Shown: positions 1 to 8,955, counted from the first letter of the stretch. The stretch: DNA of 10,079 nucleotides from Cephalothrix spiralis (GCA_032353305.1 JAUCNG010422354.1:1-10079); one strand, 5' to 3'. Numbers and translations are program-made. Notes: generated by a model from the sequence alone, not told the origin.

Positions 1-639
<639 letters not shown>

Positions 640-1240
640 GAAAATCATGGAAAAGTCAGCAATTCAGAAATTAAGGCAAAAAAGGTTAGGGAATTGGTCA
701 AAAAGTACCTGGAAAAGCAGGGGGGGGGGGGGGAGGTCATGGAAAAAATTGAAATACACGTATGCTGGGGTACCTTTTTTGGCCGAAAACCATTTTTTCC
801 CTATTTTTTTGCCAATTGTTTCCTCCTTTGTTGTTTTTTTTACAATTTTTAGGCTTTTAATCATGTTTTAGACCATTATTATTACTTATATAAGCTTAAA
901 GCATCATTTAAAATCAAAATTTAGTTGCAAAACAGAGCAAAATGCCAAAATTGGTTAGGGGGTCAAAATTTGAAGGAAAAAAATTGACACGTTGTTGAAA
1001 AAAGTGGAAATTTTTTGTTTGAAAAAATGTACTCCGCAGAAAAAAAATTGAACCGCGTCCAAAAAATAGGGGATTGGTGGTCAAAAAAAATTGATGAAAA
1101 AAAATGGAGCGATGGAAAAAATTGGCAAAAAAGGGGTGGATGGTGGCAAAAAGGCTTTTTTCCATGCCATTTTGGGGGTGGGTACCTCAACTCAATTTTT
1201 TCCATTACCCCCTGGAAAAGTCATGGAATTGGTCACTAAA
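640..1240. repeat. Low-complexity composite repeat with a fold-back
   Basis: The block is strikingly biased to A and G on this strand, with recurring phrases such as TGGAAAAAATTG, GGTCAAAAA, CCTGGAAAAG and GGTACC. Parts are inverted copies of each other. GGTCATGGAAAAAATTGA at 735-752 matches the reverse complement of 1192-1209 at 17 of 18 bases, and TTTTTTGCCAATT at 805-817 is the exact reverse complement of 1120-1132, in collinear order. This makes arms of about 85 bases around a 300-base centre. Short open frames here are A-rich translations of the repeat and are not genes. I regard the block as an old mobile-element relic. A related copy lies inverted near 8041-8290. Confidence 0.6.
720..733 (+). 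repeat. Run of 14 G
   Basis: This is an uninterrupted G homopolymer inside the composite repeat. Its true length is likely to vary between individuals and to be error-prone in sequencing. It could also form a G-quadruplex-like structure. Confidence 0.9.
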
Positions 1241-1339
1241 GTTAAGAATCAAATCAAAATACAGCGCGCGGCGTACACCTTATCCATCTTGATGTTTTTA
1301 CAATTTTGCAAACTTAAACTCTCAGTCAAAAAACTTTAA

Positions 1340-2208
1340 CTCAGGAGTAATAAATACCAAGTTTTTAGCTAAATAAAACAAAACAAAATACATGTATTGT
1401 AAAAAGTTAGTTTAATTTTGAAGTGATGAAGCGATTGAAGCAGAATTTCGGTTTAATGATCTTCGGGGCGGAGTTACATATAGACCTCCAGTTGACAACA
1501 ATTTGGTATCATTTTAACTGCATTGGTGGCCTTCCCCTATTATCGCTTAGCGTTACAACTTCGTTCCTGATGATTACTAAACTTAATGCTGCTTTAAGTT
1601 AGCTCCGTGTGCGGAGGACTAGCGATTTAGTCGTCAGTAAAAGGAAACATAACATATCAGAGTGAGTCGTTATGACATTACATCAATTTATGATGCAAAA
1701 AACACTAAAATATGAATTGATCAGACGACTCGTTTGCGGTTAATTAATATCGCTTACTATAGTCGCTAGCAATGAAGCGATAATTAATAATTATCGCGAT
1801 TACAAAACAAATTACGCTTCAATACAAATTAAAACATTATCATTAAAACGATATAAGACTTATCATGAATGACACCCAGGTATAAACAAATCCAAGTTTT
1901 AAATAGGTCTAAATAATTATGATGAAAAGTATTAAATAAAACTAATATAATTTGTCACAGTTTTTCATACAGCAATAATTTTTATATTTAAACTATTAAG
2001 AATAAAATGCCACTTTTCAATATCCAGCTTTTTAATAGCTGTTAAGAAATTAAACTTTTATTTTTTTTACGTTCATATCATATATCGTACTTCTATTCTC
2101 ATAAAACATCATGGTGACACTGGTAATTGTCATAAAACTAGTTAAAGAATGTTATGTTACAATACTTTACACACATCATTATTAATAGTCTATTCAGTAA
2201 ATTATGAC
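1340..2208. other. AT-rich intronic DNA, no gene seen
   Basis: I see no supportable gene in this stretch. A 30-codon open stretch at 1425-1514 has a fairly protein-like look, but it has no start codon or splice context I can defend. The part from about 1540 to 1800 has recurring ATCGC/GCGAT elements and small palindromes, including CTCCG-TGTG-CGGAG at 1603-1616. It may be a decayed mobile element. From about 1800 the sequence is plain AT-rich DNA, probably beyond the 3' end of the antisense kinase transcript. Confidence 0.5.
1777..1797. repeat. Palindrome with 9-base arms
   Basis: GCGATAATT at 1777-1785 and AATTATCGC at 1789-1797 are perfect reverse complements around the 3-base loop AAT. 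Nearby GCGAT/ATCGC words suggest it belongs to a small repeat-derived island. A binding site or a relic of a transposon end are both possible, and nothing decides between them. Confidence 0.6.
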
Positions 2209-2214
2209 TTTATT
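2209..2214 (-). terminator. Candidate poly(A) signal of the ankyrin-kinase gene
   Basis: TTTATT on the plus strand is AATAAA on the minus strand. It lies about 140 bases beyond the kinase stop codon and is the first canonical hexamer after it, which would give a short 3' UTR of roughly 160-170 bases. In AT-rich DNA this hexamer is common by chance, and another TTTATT occurs near 2057-2062. Confidence 0.5.
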
Positions 2215-2355
2215 TCCACAATCGCTCAAAAGGCGTCATTTTGGTGAAAAACAATAATCAAAAGTTCCCAATAGTTAAATGCTATGTAACTACAATGTAC
2301 ATTTCGTCATGAGTCGATTTCGACGATTATGACGTCAGTTCTTAATTGCAAATGT

Positions 2356-5300
2356 TCAAAAAACGTTACTTGTTGTGTCGTGGTCTGATCCTGATGACTG
2401 TCTCTTCGGAAATCTTTGAAAATCACTTGCAGATTCCAAATCTCTATGTGGGAGAATGTAAGCTGGTCTACATTTAGCTTCAATTCGAGATATCTTAGAA
2501 GTCAAGAGTTCGGTTGAGAAATCAGTCTCATTCGATTTATCGAAGATGAAATTAGGTTTCAAATCAGGGTATTTAATTTGAATAAATGTTTTAATTCTTT
2601 TTAATATTTCCAGACACTCATACGTACTTGGTCGGCTTGTGATATTTTGTTGCCAGCATGAGTCTATCAGTGAATCAATTGACTTCTGAAATAAAACATT
2701 TGTCCACCTTTTCTGCACTTCCTTTTCCAACCTATCTTTAAATATCTGTGGTACTTGATAACAAACACTAACCCTTTCAGTCTGCTCTTCTTCTGATATC
2801 TTGGGCACTGGCGCTTCATCATAATCAGTATCATAATGATAATATTCATCTCTTAATTCTTTCTTACTGCGTTCAATCTCATCATATATGACATACATGT
2901 CATAAGCACGGTCATGTTTTTCAAAAGGTTCCTTTGTAGAAATAAGGTCGGTACCTAAATATGGTCTAGTACCTTCCTTCATCTTATTTGGAATCATCCC
3001 TGTGGTAACATGTTTAAAAATCTTACTTTTAAAGTATACTTCGCCGTAGACCATTTCATAGAGAATAAGTGAAAAGCTGTAGATGTCTGATTTTTCAGAG
3101 TACTCCGGTTTCTGAGTAAGTGTCTCCGGGGCAGAATACAGTTTTGTCCCAACAAAATTACTTTGTGAGTTTTTTCTGTTTTCAGATAATCCGAAATCTG
3201 CTAATTTGACTACATTTTGATACGACAGCATGATATTTGATAGTTTTAAATCCCGATGAATTATGTCTTTTGAGCTAAGATAATGCAAACCTTCTATTAT
3301 CTGTTTAGCTACTAATATAACTGTGAATGAAGCCACATGAAATTTATTTTCTTGTTCTGGTTCAGGTTCATCTAAAAGGGCATTATCAAGAAACAGCCCT
3401 GGGTTTCTGTTAAATTGTTGGCCATTGTCAATGAAGTGATTTTTCAAGTCTTCCTTGCACAACTCCATGTAAATGGCGAAGCAACGACCTTTTTTGGTTG
3501 TAAGTTCCGAAACCCCAATGAAGTCAATGATGTTATTATGCCTTAGATCTCTTAGTTTCTCGGCTTCCCTTTGAAAAGGGCAATAACTTAACTCCGCATT
3601 CATTCCGATAGGAATACATTTGATAGCTATCTTTGTTTTCGTATTTGATGCTTGTTCAACACAACCTGTATACACTGTTCCGAAACCACCCTTACCAATT
3701 GATTTACCTAGTTTTACATATTTTATCGTCTCAGTTTTATCAGAAAGGATTGCACAGTGGAGTAGTTTTTGAACATGATTTGGGTACGTATAACCTTCCT
3801 TCAGCCGCATCCCACCAATACCCTCTTTTAACGAAACTAAGTTGAGCAACTTAATATTAGTTTCTATTTTGTTTAGGACAGATTTCCATATATATGATAA
3901 ATTAACAGTTCTACTCTGAAGAATGAACTTGCAGCAATTTAATTTGGAAACTTTGTTCGTTATAGCATCTCCGAATATGCCCGAGTAAAAAGTCACACCA
4001 CCCGGGAGTGGATTTTGCAAGTCAGCTTTCCCAATATATCTCAGCATGAAATTCAATGAATTGGGGCAGCCATTTTCGGCTGCTAAGAAACCTAACCTTT
4101 CAGCCTCCTTCACATTCATGTTACATTTCTGAAATATCAAATCCAAAAGGTTCTGATCATCATCAAGAGCTACAATTTCTAAAGGGCTAAAATTAGTGTT
4201 ATCTCGTTGGTATAAATTTGCACCAGAACTTAACAAAATAATGGCAATTTCATTGATCTTGCTATTCTTGCGAATATGAATAGGTTCGTTACATATTTGA
4301 TTTATCAGTATATGCAGTGGTGTTTCATTATTTTTGTTGACCTCATTTATATTACATAATTGTTTCCCCTTGATTTCAAATCGACTTGCATCTGTAATAG
4401 CGTAATTTAATAAAAGTTTAACATATTCTACATCAAAATTCTTAACAGCTTGATGTAGGATGGTGTTCCTGCCTTTGTCTCTTATGCTATCAGTGATATG
4501 GCAATCAAATTTAGTTAGGAAATTATAGTTCGTTTGTATCACATTTTTTAAAAAGTTGTAGTAAAAAGTAATACTAGGATATGTTAAGTCTGTTTGACCA
4601 TTTTTCCATTTAAAAAACCGATTCGTTTCAATGTCATATCTGTATTGGAAACAAGATGTTCTAATATAGTTGTACAAATCAATATTGCTATTCCTATCTT
4701 CATTTAAGATTTGAAATTCATCCTGTAATGTATCATGGATATTTTCACGTACATGCATTAGAAAGACTATTTCAAGGTGCACTAACTTTATTGCATGATG
4801 TAATGGTGTTCTACCGATTGAATCTTTAATATTCAGATCACTTTTGCTGGTAATCAAGATTTTGACCGTTTCAATGCTATTGCTCTCTATTGCTCTCAGT
4901 AATGGGTACGCCCCGTAAATGTTGACGTCATGAATAATTAATAAATCTACACATTTGTTAAAACCACGTTTGCATGCGATGAGAAGTGGGAAGTTCTCAC
5001 AGTAATTAACCAGGTTTAAATCAGCGTTGTTTTTTATTCCTTTTTTGATAATTTCATAGCCTTGTTCGTCAGTGTTTGCAAAATAATATAAATCATGTGC
5101 TAACCGATTACTAATATCATTTTCGGTTGTTAAGCAACTTAAACTTTTAGCTTCCGTCCTATTTATGTTACATTTCTGAAATATCAAGTCCATAATTGTC
5201 TGATCATCAACATCAAGAGCTGCAATTTCGAAAGGGCTACAATTTCTGTTATCTTTTTGATATACATTTGCACCTGAATTCAATAGAATTTTAGCAATTT

Positions 5301-7488
5301 CATATATCTTGCTTTTCTCGCGAATAGATTGGGTTTCGTTGCATATTGTATATGCCAATATATGCAGTGGTGTTTCTTTATTTTTGTTGACTTCATTTAT
5401 GTTACATAATGGTTTCCCCTTAATTTCAAATCGACTTGCATCTGTAGTATCGTAATTTATTAAAAGTTTAACATATTCTACATCCAAATCTTTAACAGCT
5501 TGATGAAGGATGGTGTTCTTGTTTTTGTCTCTGATGCTATCAGTAATGTTGCAATCAAATTTACTTAGGAAATCATAGTTCTTTTTTATCACTGTTTTTA
5601 AAAAGTCGTAACAAGTTGAAAAATTAATACGAGGATATATTAAGTCTAGTTGATCCTTTTTACATTTAAAAAACCGATTCGTTTCAATGTCATATCTGTA
5701 TTGGAAACAAGATGTTCTAATATAGTTGTACAAATCAATATTGCTATTCCTATCTTCATTTAAGATTTGAAATTCATCCTGTAATGTATCATGGATATTT
5801 TCACGTACATGCATTAGAAAGACTATTTCAAGGTGCACTAACTTTATTGCATGATGTAATGGTGTTCTACCGATTGAATCTTTAATATTCAGATCACTTT
5901 TGCTGGTAATCAAGATTTTGACCGTTTCAATGCTATTGCTCTCTATTGCTCTCAGTAATGGGTACGCCCCGTAAATGTTGACGTCATGAATAATTAATAA
6001 ATCTACACATTTGTTAAAACCACGTTTGCATGCGATGAGAAGTGGGAAGTTCTCACAGTAATTAACCAGGTTTAAATCAGCGTTGTTTTTTATTCCTTTT
6101 TTGATAATTTCATAGCCTTGTTCGTCAGTGTTTGCAAAATAATATAAATCATGTGCTAACCGATTACTAATATCATTTTCGGTTGTTAAGCAACTTAAAC
6201 TTTTAGCTTCCGTCCTATTTATGTTACATTTCTGAAATATCAAGTCCATAATTGTCTGATCATCAACATCAAGAGCTGCAATTTCGAAAGGGCTACAATT
6301 TCTGTCATCTCTTTGGTATACATTTGTACCTGAATTCAATAGAATTTTAGCGATTTCATACATCTTGCTTTTCTCGCGAATAGATTGGGTTCCGTTGCAT
6401 ATTGTATATGCCAATATATGCAGTGGTGTTTCTTTATTTTTGTTGACTTCATTTATGTAACATAATGGTTTCCCCTTAATTTCAAATCGACTTGCATCTG
6501 TAGTGTCGTAATTTAACAAAAGTTTAACATATTGTACATCCAAATATTTAACAGCTTCATGTAGGATGGTGTTCTTGTCTTTGTCTCTTATGCTATTAGT
6601 AATGTGGTAATCAAATTTAGTTAGGAAATCATTGTGTATAACAGTTTTAAAAAAGTCGTAAAAAGTTGTAAAATTAATACATGTGCTAGAATGTATTAAG
6701 TCGATGTGATCATTTTTGCATTTAAAAAACCGATCCGTTTCAATGTCATATCTGTATTTGCAGCATGTTCTTATATGGTTGTACAGATCAATCATATTCC
6801 TGTTTTGATTTATGTAATGCTGTAATGTATCATGAATATTTGCACCTAAATGCGTAAGAATGAAATGGGCTATTTCAAGGTGTACTAAGTTTAGTGCCAG
6901 TTGTACTGGTGTTCTACCCTTTGAGTCGTTAATATTAAGATCACATCTGCTGACAATTAAGAGTTTAACTGTTTTAATTTTATTTTGTTCTATTGCTCTT
7001 AGTAACGGGTACCCCCCGTTATTGTTAAGATCACATCCGCTTGCAATTAATAGTTCGACTGTTTCAATGGTATTTTTTTCTATTGCTCTGAATGGGTACC
7101 TACCTTCTATGTAACGAAATTGGTCGTAATACCTGTAAGACAAGTTATTAAGATCACATCCTCTGAATCTGAATATTTCGTTGGTTTCAACGTCATTTCT
7201 CTCTATTGCTCTGAGTAACGGGTAATCCCCGTAACTGTTAACGTAGTTAATGTTACAATCCTGATTAATTAATAGCTCTATACATTTGTTAAAACCTCGA
7301 CGACTTGCGATGAGAAGTGGAAACCTTCCTTTATCATTAACAAAATTCAAATCAGCGCCGTTTTTTATTCCTTCTTTGATAATTTCACAACCTTGTTCAT
7401 CAGTGTGTGCACGATAAAATAAATTATCCGTAACAGTCAATACATCCCGATACTTCTTTAAATCATTATATCCTCTGTGGACATCCAT
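2356..7488 (-). CDS. Giant ankyrin-repeat protein kinase, single exon, 1710 residues
   Basis: This is probably a cytoplasmic Ser/Thr (or dual-specificity) kinase with an ankyrin scaffold; no signal peptide or membrane segment is visible. The ATG at 7488 is the first after an in-frame TAA six codons upstream and has A at -3 and G at +4. Residues about 23-1150 form three homologous super-units (TDEQG at 29, 454 and 806), each ankyrin repeats plus a divergent linker. A linker to about 1255 leads to the kinase domain (about 1260-1635): glycine loop GKGGFGTV 1265-1272, Lys1290, Glu1308, HRDLKLSN 1411-1418, DFG 1431-1433, APE 1453-1455, Asp1468, and CW 1611-1612 before Arg1619. All catalytic residues are present, so it is likely active. 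GTKLY before APE and MELCKEDLK resemble eIF2-alpha kinases; the CW...RPS end resembles TKL kinases. An acidic insert precedes helix E, and about 110 extra residues follow 1486. Substrate is unknown; no orthologue is recognised. Confidence 0.93.
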   Translation of the reverse strand: MDVHRGYNDLKKYRDVLTVTDNLFYRAHTDEQGCEIIKEGIKNGADLNFVNDKGRFPLLIASRRGFNKCIELLINQDCNINYVNSYGDYPLLRAIERNDVETNEIFRFRGCDLNNLSYRYYDQFRYIEGRYPFRAIEKNTIETVELLIASGCDLNNNGGYPLLRAIEQNKIKTVKLLIVSRCDLNINDSKGRTPVQLALNLVHLEIAHFILTHLGANIHDTLQHYINQNRNMIDLYNHIRTCCKYRYDIETDRFFKCKNDHIDLIHSSTCINFTTFYDFFKTVIHNDFLTKFDYHITNSIRDKDKNTILHEAVKYLDVQYVKLLLNYDTTDASRFEIKGKPLCYINEVNKNKETPLHILAYTICNGTQSIREKSKMYEIAKILLNSGTNVYQRDDRNCSPFEIAALDVDDQTIMDLIFQKCNINRTEAKSLSCLTTENDISNRLAHDLYYFANTDEQGYEIIKKGIKNNADLNLVNYCENFPLLIACKRGFNKCVDLLIIHDVNIYGAYPLLRAIESNSIETVKILITSKSDLNIKDSIGRTPLHHAIKLVHLEIVFLMHVRENIHDTLQDEFQILNEDRNSNIDLYNYIRTSCFQYRYDIETNRFFKCKKDQLDLIYPRINFSTCYDFLKTVIKKNYDFLSKFDCNITDSIRDKNKNTILHQAVKDLDVEYVKLLINYDTTDASRFEIKGKPLCNINEVNKNKETPLHILAYTICNETQSIREKSKIYEIAKILLNSGANVYQKDNRNCSPFEIAALDVDDQTIMDLIFQKCNINRTEAKSLSCLTTENDISNRLAHDLYYFANTDEQGYEIIKKGIKNNADLNLVNYCENFPLLIACKRGFNKCVDLLIIHDVNIYGAYPLLRAIESNSIETVKILITSKSDLNIKDSIGRTPLHHAIKLVHLEIVFLMHVRENIHDTLQDEFQILNEDRNSNIDLYNYIRTSCFQYRYDIETNRFFKWKNGQTDLTYPSITFYYNFLKNVIQTNYNFLTKFDCHITDSIRDKGRNTILHQAVKNFDVEYVKLLLNYAITDASRFEIKGKQLCNINEVNKNNETPLHILINQICNEPIHIRKNSKINEIAIILLSSGANLYQRDNTNFSPLEIVALDDDQNLLDLIFQKCNMNVKEAERLGFLAAENGCPNSLNFMLRYIGKADLQNPLPGGVTFYSGIFGDAITNKVSKLNCCKFILQSRTVNLSYIWKSVLNKIETNIKLLNLVSLKEGIGGMRLKEGYTYPNHVQKLLHCAILSDKTETIKYVKLGKSIGKGGFGTVYTGCVEQASNTKTKIAIKCIPIGMNAELSYCPFQREAEKLRDLRHNNIIDFIGVSELTTKKGRCFAIYMELCKEDLKNHFIDNGQQFNRNPGLFLDNALLDEPEPEQENKFHVASFTVILVAKQIIEGLHYLSSKDIIHRDLKLSNIMLSYQNVVKLADFGLSENRKNSQSNFVGTKLYSAPETLTQKPEYSEKSDIYSFSLILYEMVYGEVYFKSKIFKHVTTGMIPNKMKEGTRPYLGTDLISTKEPFEKHDRAYDMYVIYDEIERSKKELRDEYYHYDTDYDEAPVPKISEEEQTERVSVCYQVPQIFKDRLEKEVQKRWTNVLFQKSIDSLIDSCWQQNITSRPSTYECLEILKRIKTFIQIKYPDLKPNFIFDKSNETDFSTELLTSKISRIEAKCRPAYILPHRDLESASDFQRFPKRQSSGSDHDTTSNVF
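4607..5249 (-). repeat. Identical coding repeat, copy 1 (643 bases)
   Basis: By direct reading this tract matches 5663-6305 without a difference, at an offset of exactly 1056 bases (352 codons). It encodes residues about 747-961: the end of the second super-unit and the first half of the third. The match breaks abruptly, at 4606 versus 5662 on one side and at 5250 versus 6306 on the other. Beyond these points the super-units are clearly related but differ at many positions. Confidence 0.92.
5663..6305 (-). repeat. Identical coding repeat, copy 2 (643 bases)
   Basis: This is the partner of 4607-5249. It encodes residues about 395-609: the end of the first super-unit and the first half of the second. 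The 413-base spacer between the two tracts (5250-5662) is unit-specific. Perfect identity at third codon positions inside the tract, set against scattered differences outside, shows that the tract was homogenised more recently than the units arose. Confidence 0.92.
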
Positions 7489-7563
7489 ATTTTTTACAAA
7501 ATCTTAGATCAGTATTGCCCGGTTTCGAAATATTTTTCACTATTTACCATATCTTTGTCACAT

Positions 7564-7697
7564 GTTTTTATCATGGTCACTGATCTGTGTAATGTTGAAA
7601 AAACTGGTCGCATTAACATTGTAATAGTGTATAATAAACTATGTTTATATCGACAAGTTTTTTCAACACGACACAGCTCAGCGCTCATTGTAAAAAT
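7564..7697. repeat. Imperfect inverted repeat, 47-base arms, in the kinase gene 5' flank
   Basis: The arm 7564-7610 aligns without gaps to the reverse complement of 7651-7697, matching at 37 of 47 positions around a 40-base loop (7611-7650). The best part is GTTGAAAAAACTGGTCG (7594-7610), which differs from its partner at one base. It begins about 75 bases upstream of the kinase ATG. It may be a decayed miniature transposon, or, if transcribed, a hairpin in the kinase 5' leader. Confidence 0.75.
7644..7649 (-). promoter_or_regulatory. Possible TATA box of the kinase gene
   Basis: TTTATA on the plus strand reads TATAAA on the minus strand, about 155 bases before the kinase start codon and within the loop of the inverted repeat. 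If real, transcription would start near 7615-7620 with a leader of about 130 bases. The evidence is one six-base match in AT-rich DNA, with no initiator or other element to back it. Confidence 0.3.
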
Positions 7698-8040
7698 ACA
7701 ATGAATTAATTGTTAAATTATTAAAAAAGTATTTCGAAATACAGTCAGATAAATATCTATGCTAGAACTATTTTCAATAATAGAAAGAAGATATAAAGAA
7801 ACCTAATTCTTTTATGATTTAAAATTCCAATAGTCGACCGTTTGAATACAAATTGTATTTTAATGGAGAGAGAGAAAATATTATGATTTTTGATTTAAAG
7901 TTAGATATATTCATCAATATCAAGAGTATAGCAAAATGACTTAAAAACGATACGGGGAGCAATTACCATGGCCTTTATTTCTACGAAGTAAAAGTGCTCC
8001 CATCCTTGAATAAATATAGTCCCTCTAAGGTAGGGGAGGT
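7698..8040. other. AT-rich intronic DNA, no gene seen
   Basis: This stretch lies upstream of the kinase gene within the host intron. There is a short GA run near 7866-7875. I see no coding region or clear regulatory element. From about 7940 the base composition becomes more mixed and runs into the repeat copy that follows. Confidence 0.5.
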
Positions 8041-8290
8041 GGCCATGGAAAAGATTGGCAATACAAAGGCTGACAAATTGAAAACCGGGTTTGGTACCTA
8101 CCCAACTTCTAAATTTGGATTTATGCAATGTTTTTTCCGATACTTTTTTGGAAAATTTTAGAAGCAAATATTAACAACTCGAAGCTATTTGTGCCGAGTT
8201 TTTCCTGCAAAATTTTCAAGTTTTTTTCACAACGTGCCAAATTTCCTACAAATTTTGACCAACCACATCAATTTTAAAACCAAAAACTTT
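8041..8290 (-). repeat. Diverged inverted copy of the repeat found near 940-1215
   Basis: Read on the minus strand, about 8180-8290 runs parallel to plus-strand 950-1040. Shared landmarks in the same order are GGTCAAAATTTG versus GGGTCAAAATTTG, then AGGAAA, then ACGTTGT, then GAAAAAA and a GAAAATTTT-like stretch. Further along, both copies have a GGGT-GGTACC region followed by TCAATTT. The copies differ by many small insertions and deletions, so the element is old. The related copies face each other on either side of the antisense kinase gene. The minus-strand open frame over 7901-8167 is mostly this repeat and I do not call it a gene. Confidence 0.55.
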
Positions 8291-8712
8291 TTCAAATGGT
8301 CCAGTATGTCGTATTTACGTGTAAATTCAATCAATATTCATACTCTAAAAGTGATTTGAGGTATAAAACAAAGAAAAACTGTGAAGGAAAATATTTGCAA
8401 AGGGTGTAATTTTTTTAGACATTTTGTGACATGTATACCCATTCTATGACCCCCTCCCCCTGCGTTGTTGGCTGCTCAGCTGATCCGTAAACCAATCAAA
8501 TAAAAACAGCGAATACCGTTTACGTTGGGTTAAGGACCTTTATGCACCCTCTGTTTTATTTATTGCATGAAATCATATATTTTTTCAGTAACGAAGGATT
8601 CTCGTGGTAATTTGTTATTAATTTATTTGTTTTTTGTTGGTTTGGTTATCATTGATTTAAGATGTCTCCAATCTGTGTTATATATTATTAACCGAATTTG
8701 ATCAAATATTAT
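8291..8712. other. Intronic DNA, no gene seen
   Basis: This is mixed AT-rich sequence with one C-rich patch near 8449-8460. I see no coding potential, RNA gene or strong repeat. Confidence 0.5.
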
Positions 8713-8796
8713 ACAGATATTCTACAATTTTGACGGCAATGCAATGCAGTTATTTTGCGAGTGCTTGTATTGCTCTTAAAATTGTACAATATCTGT
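8713..8796. repeat. Hairpin 1, 21-base arms
   Basis: Positions 8713-8733 and 8776-8796 are reverse complements at 19 of 21 bases (ACAGATATT-TACAATTTT core). Partial pairing continues inward through GCAAT words. It is the first of three neighbouring fold-backs. Confidence 0.75.
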
Positions 8797-8816
8797 TTTA
8801 TCGACGCGATATCACA

Positions 8817-8920
8817 GGTTTTATAGCTCTATCCTACTTTTACGATCAACTGTTGTAAGAAATCTTCATATTTCGTCGATAATAAAATGTATTGAAAATG
8901 TAGGAAAGAGCTATAAAACC
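8817..8920. repeat. Hairpin 2, 21-base arms with outer extension
   Basis: GGTTTTATAGCTCTATCCTAC at 8817-8837 is the reverse complement of 8900-8920 at 20 of 21 bases. Pairing resumes further out: CTGTTTTAT plus ATATCAC in 8793-8815 matches the reverse complement of 8929-8950. The whole fold-back therefore spans about 8793-8950 and shares its left edge with the right arm of hairpin 1. Confidence 0.78.
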
Positions 8921-8955
8921 GCGTACCGGTGATATTGGTTAATAAAACAGTTTTT

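Noticed and set aside
1425-1514. A 30-codon open stretch with balanced residue use that could be an exon fragment
   Set aside because: It has no ATG, is bounded by stops, lacks a convincing acceptor and donor pair, and does not fit the ATG16 frame, which is already continuous across the intron.
3633-3845. Plus-strand open frame opposite the kinase domain
   Set aside because: It is a shadow of the strongly supported minus-strand gene, whose motifs explain the sequence.
4607-6305. Reading the long repeats as a CRISPR-like or satellite array
   Set aside because: The period of 1056 bases is a whole number of codons, the repeats encode ankyrin modules in one open frame, and unit 1 has a different length.
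6860-7114. Plus-strand open frame opposite the first ankyrin repeats
   Set aside because: It is an antisense shadow created by the repeated ankyrin codons, and no independent features support it.
2356-7488. Bacterial or viral origin of the ankyrin protein, since such proteins abound in intracellular bacteria and large viruses
   Set aside because: The gene sits cleanly between exons of one animal-type gene, has a eukaryotic start context and a eukaryotic kinase. Nothing in its surroundings is bacterial or viral. An ancient transfer cannot be excluded without a phylogeny.
7901-8167. Minus-strand 88-codon open frame
   Set aside because: Most of it overlaps the diverged interspersed repeat and it has no recognisable domain.
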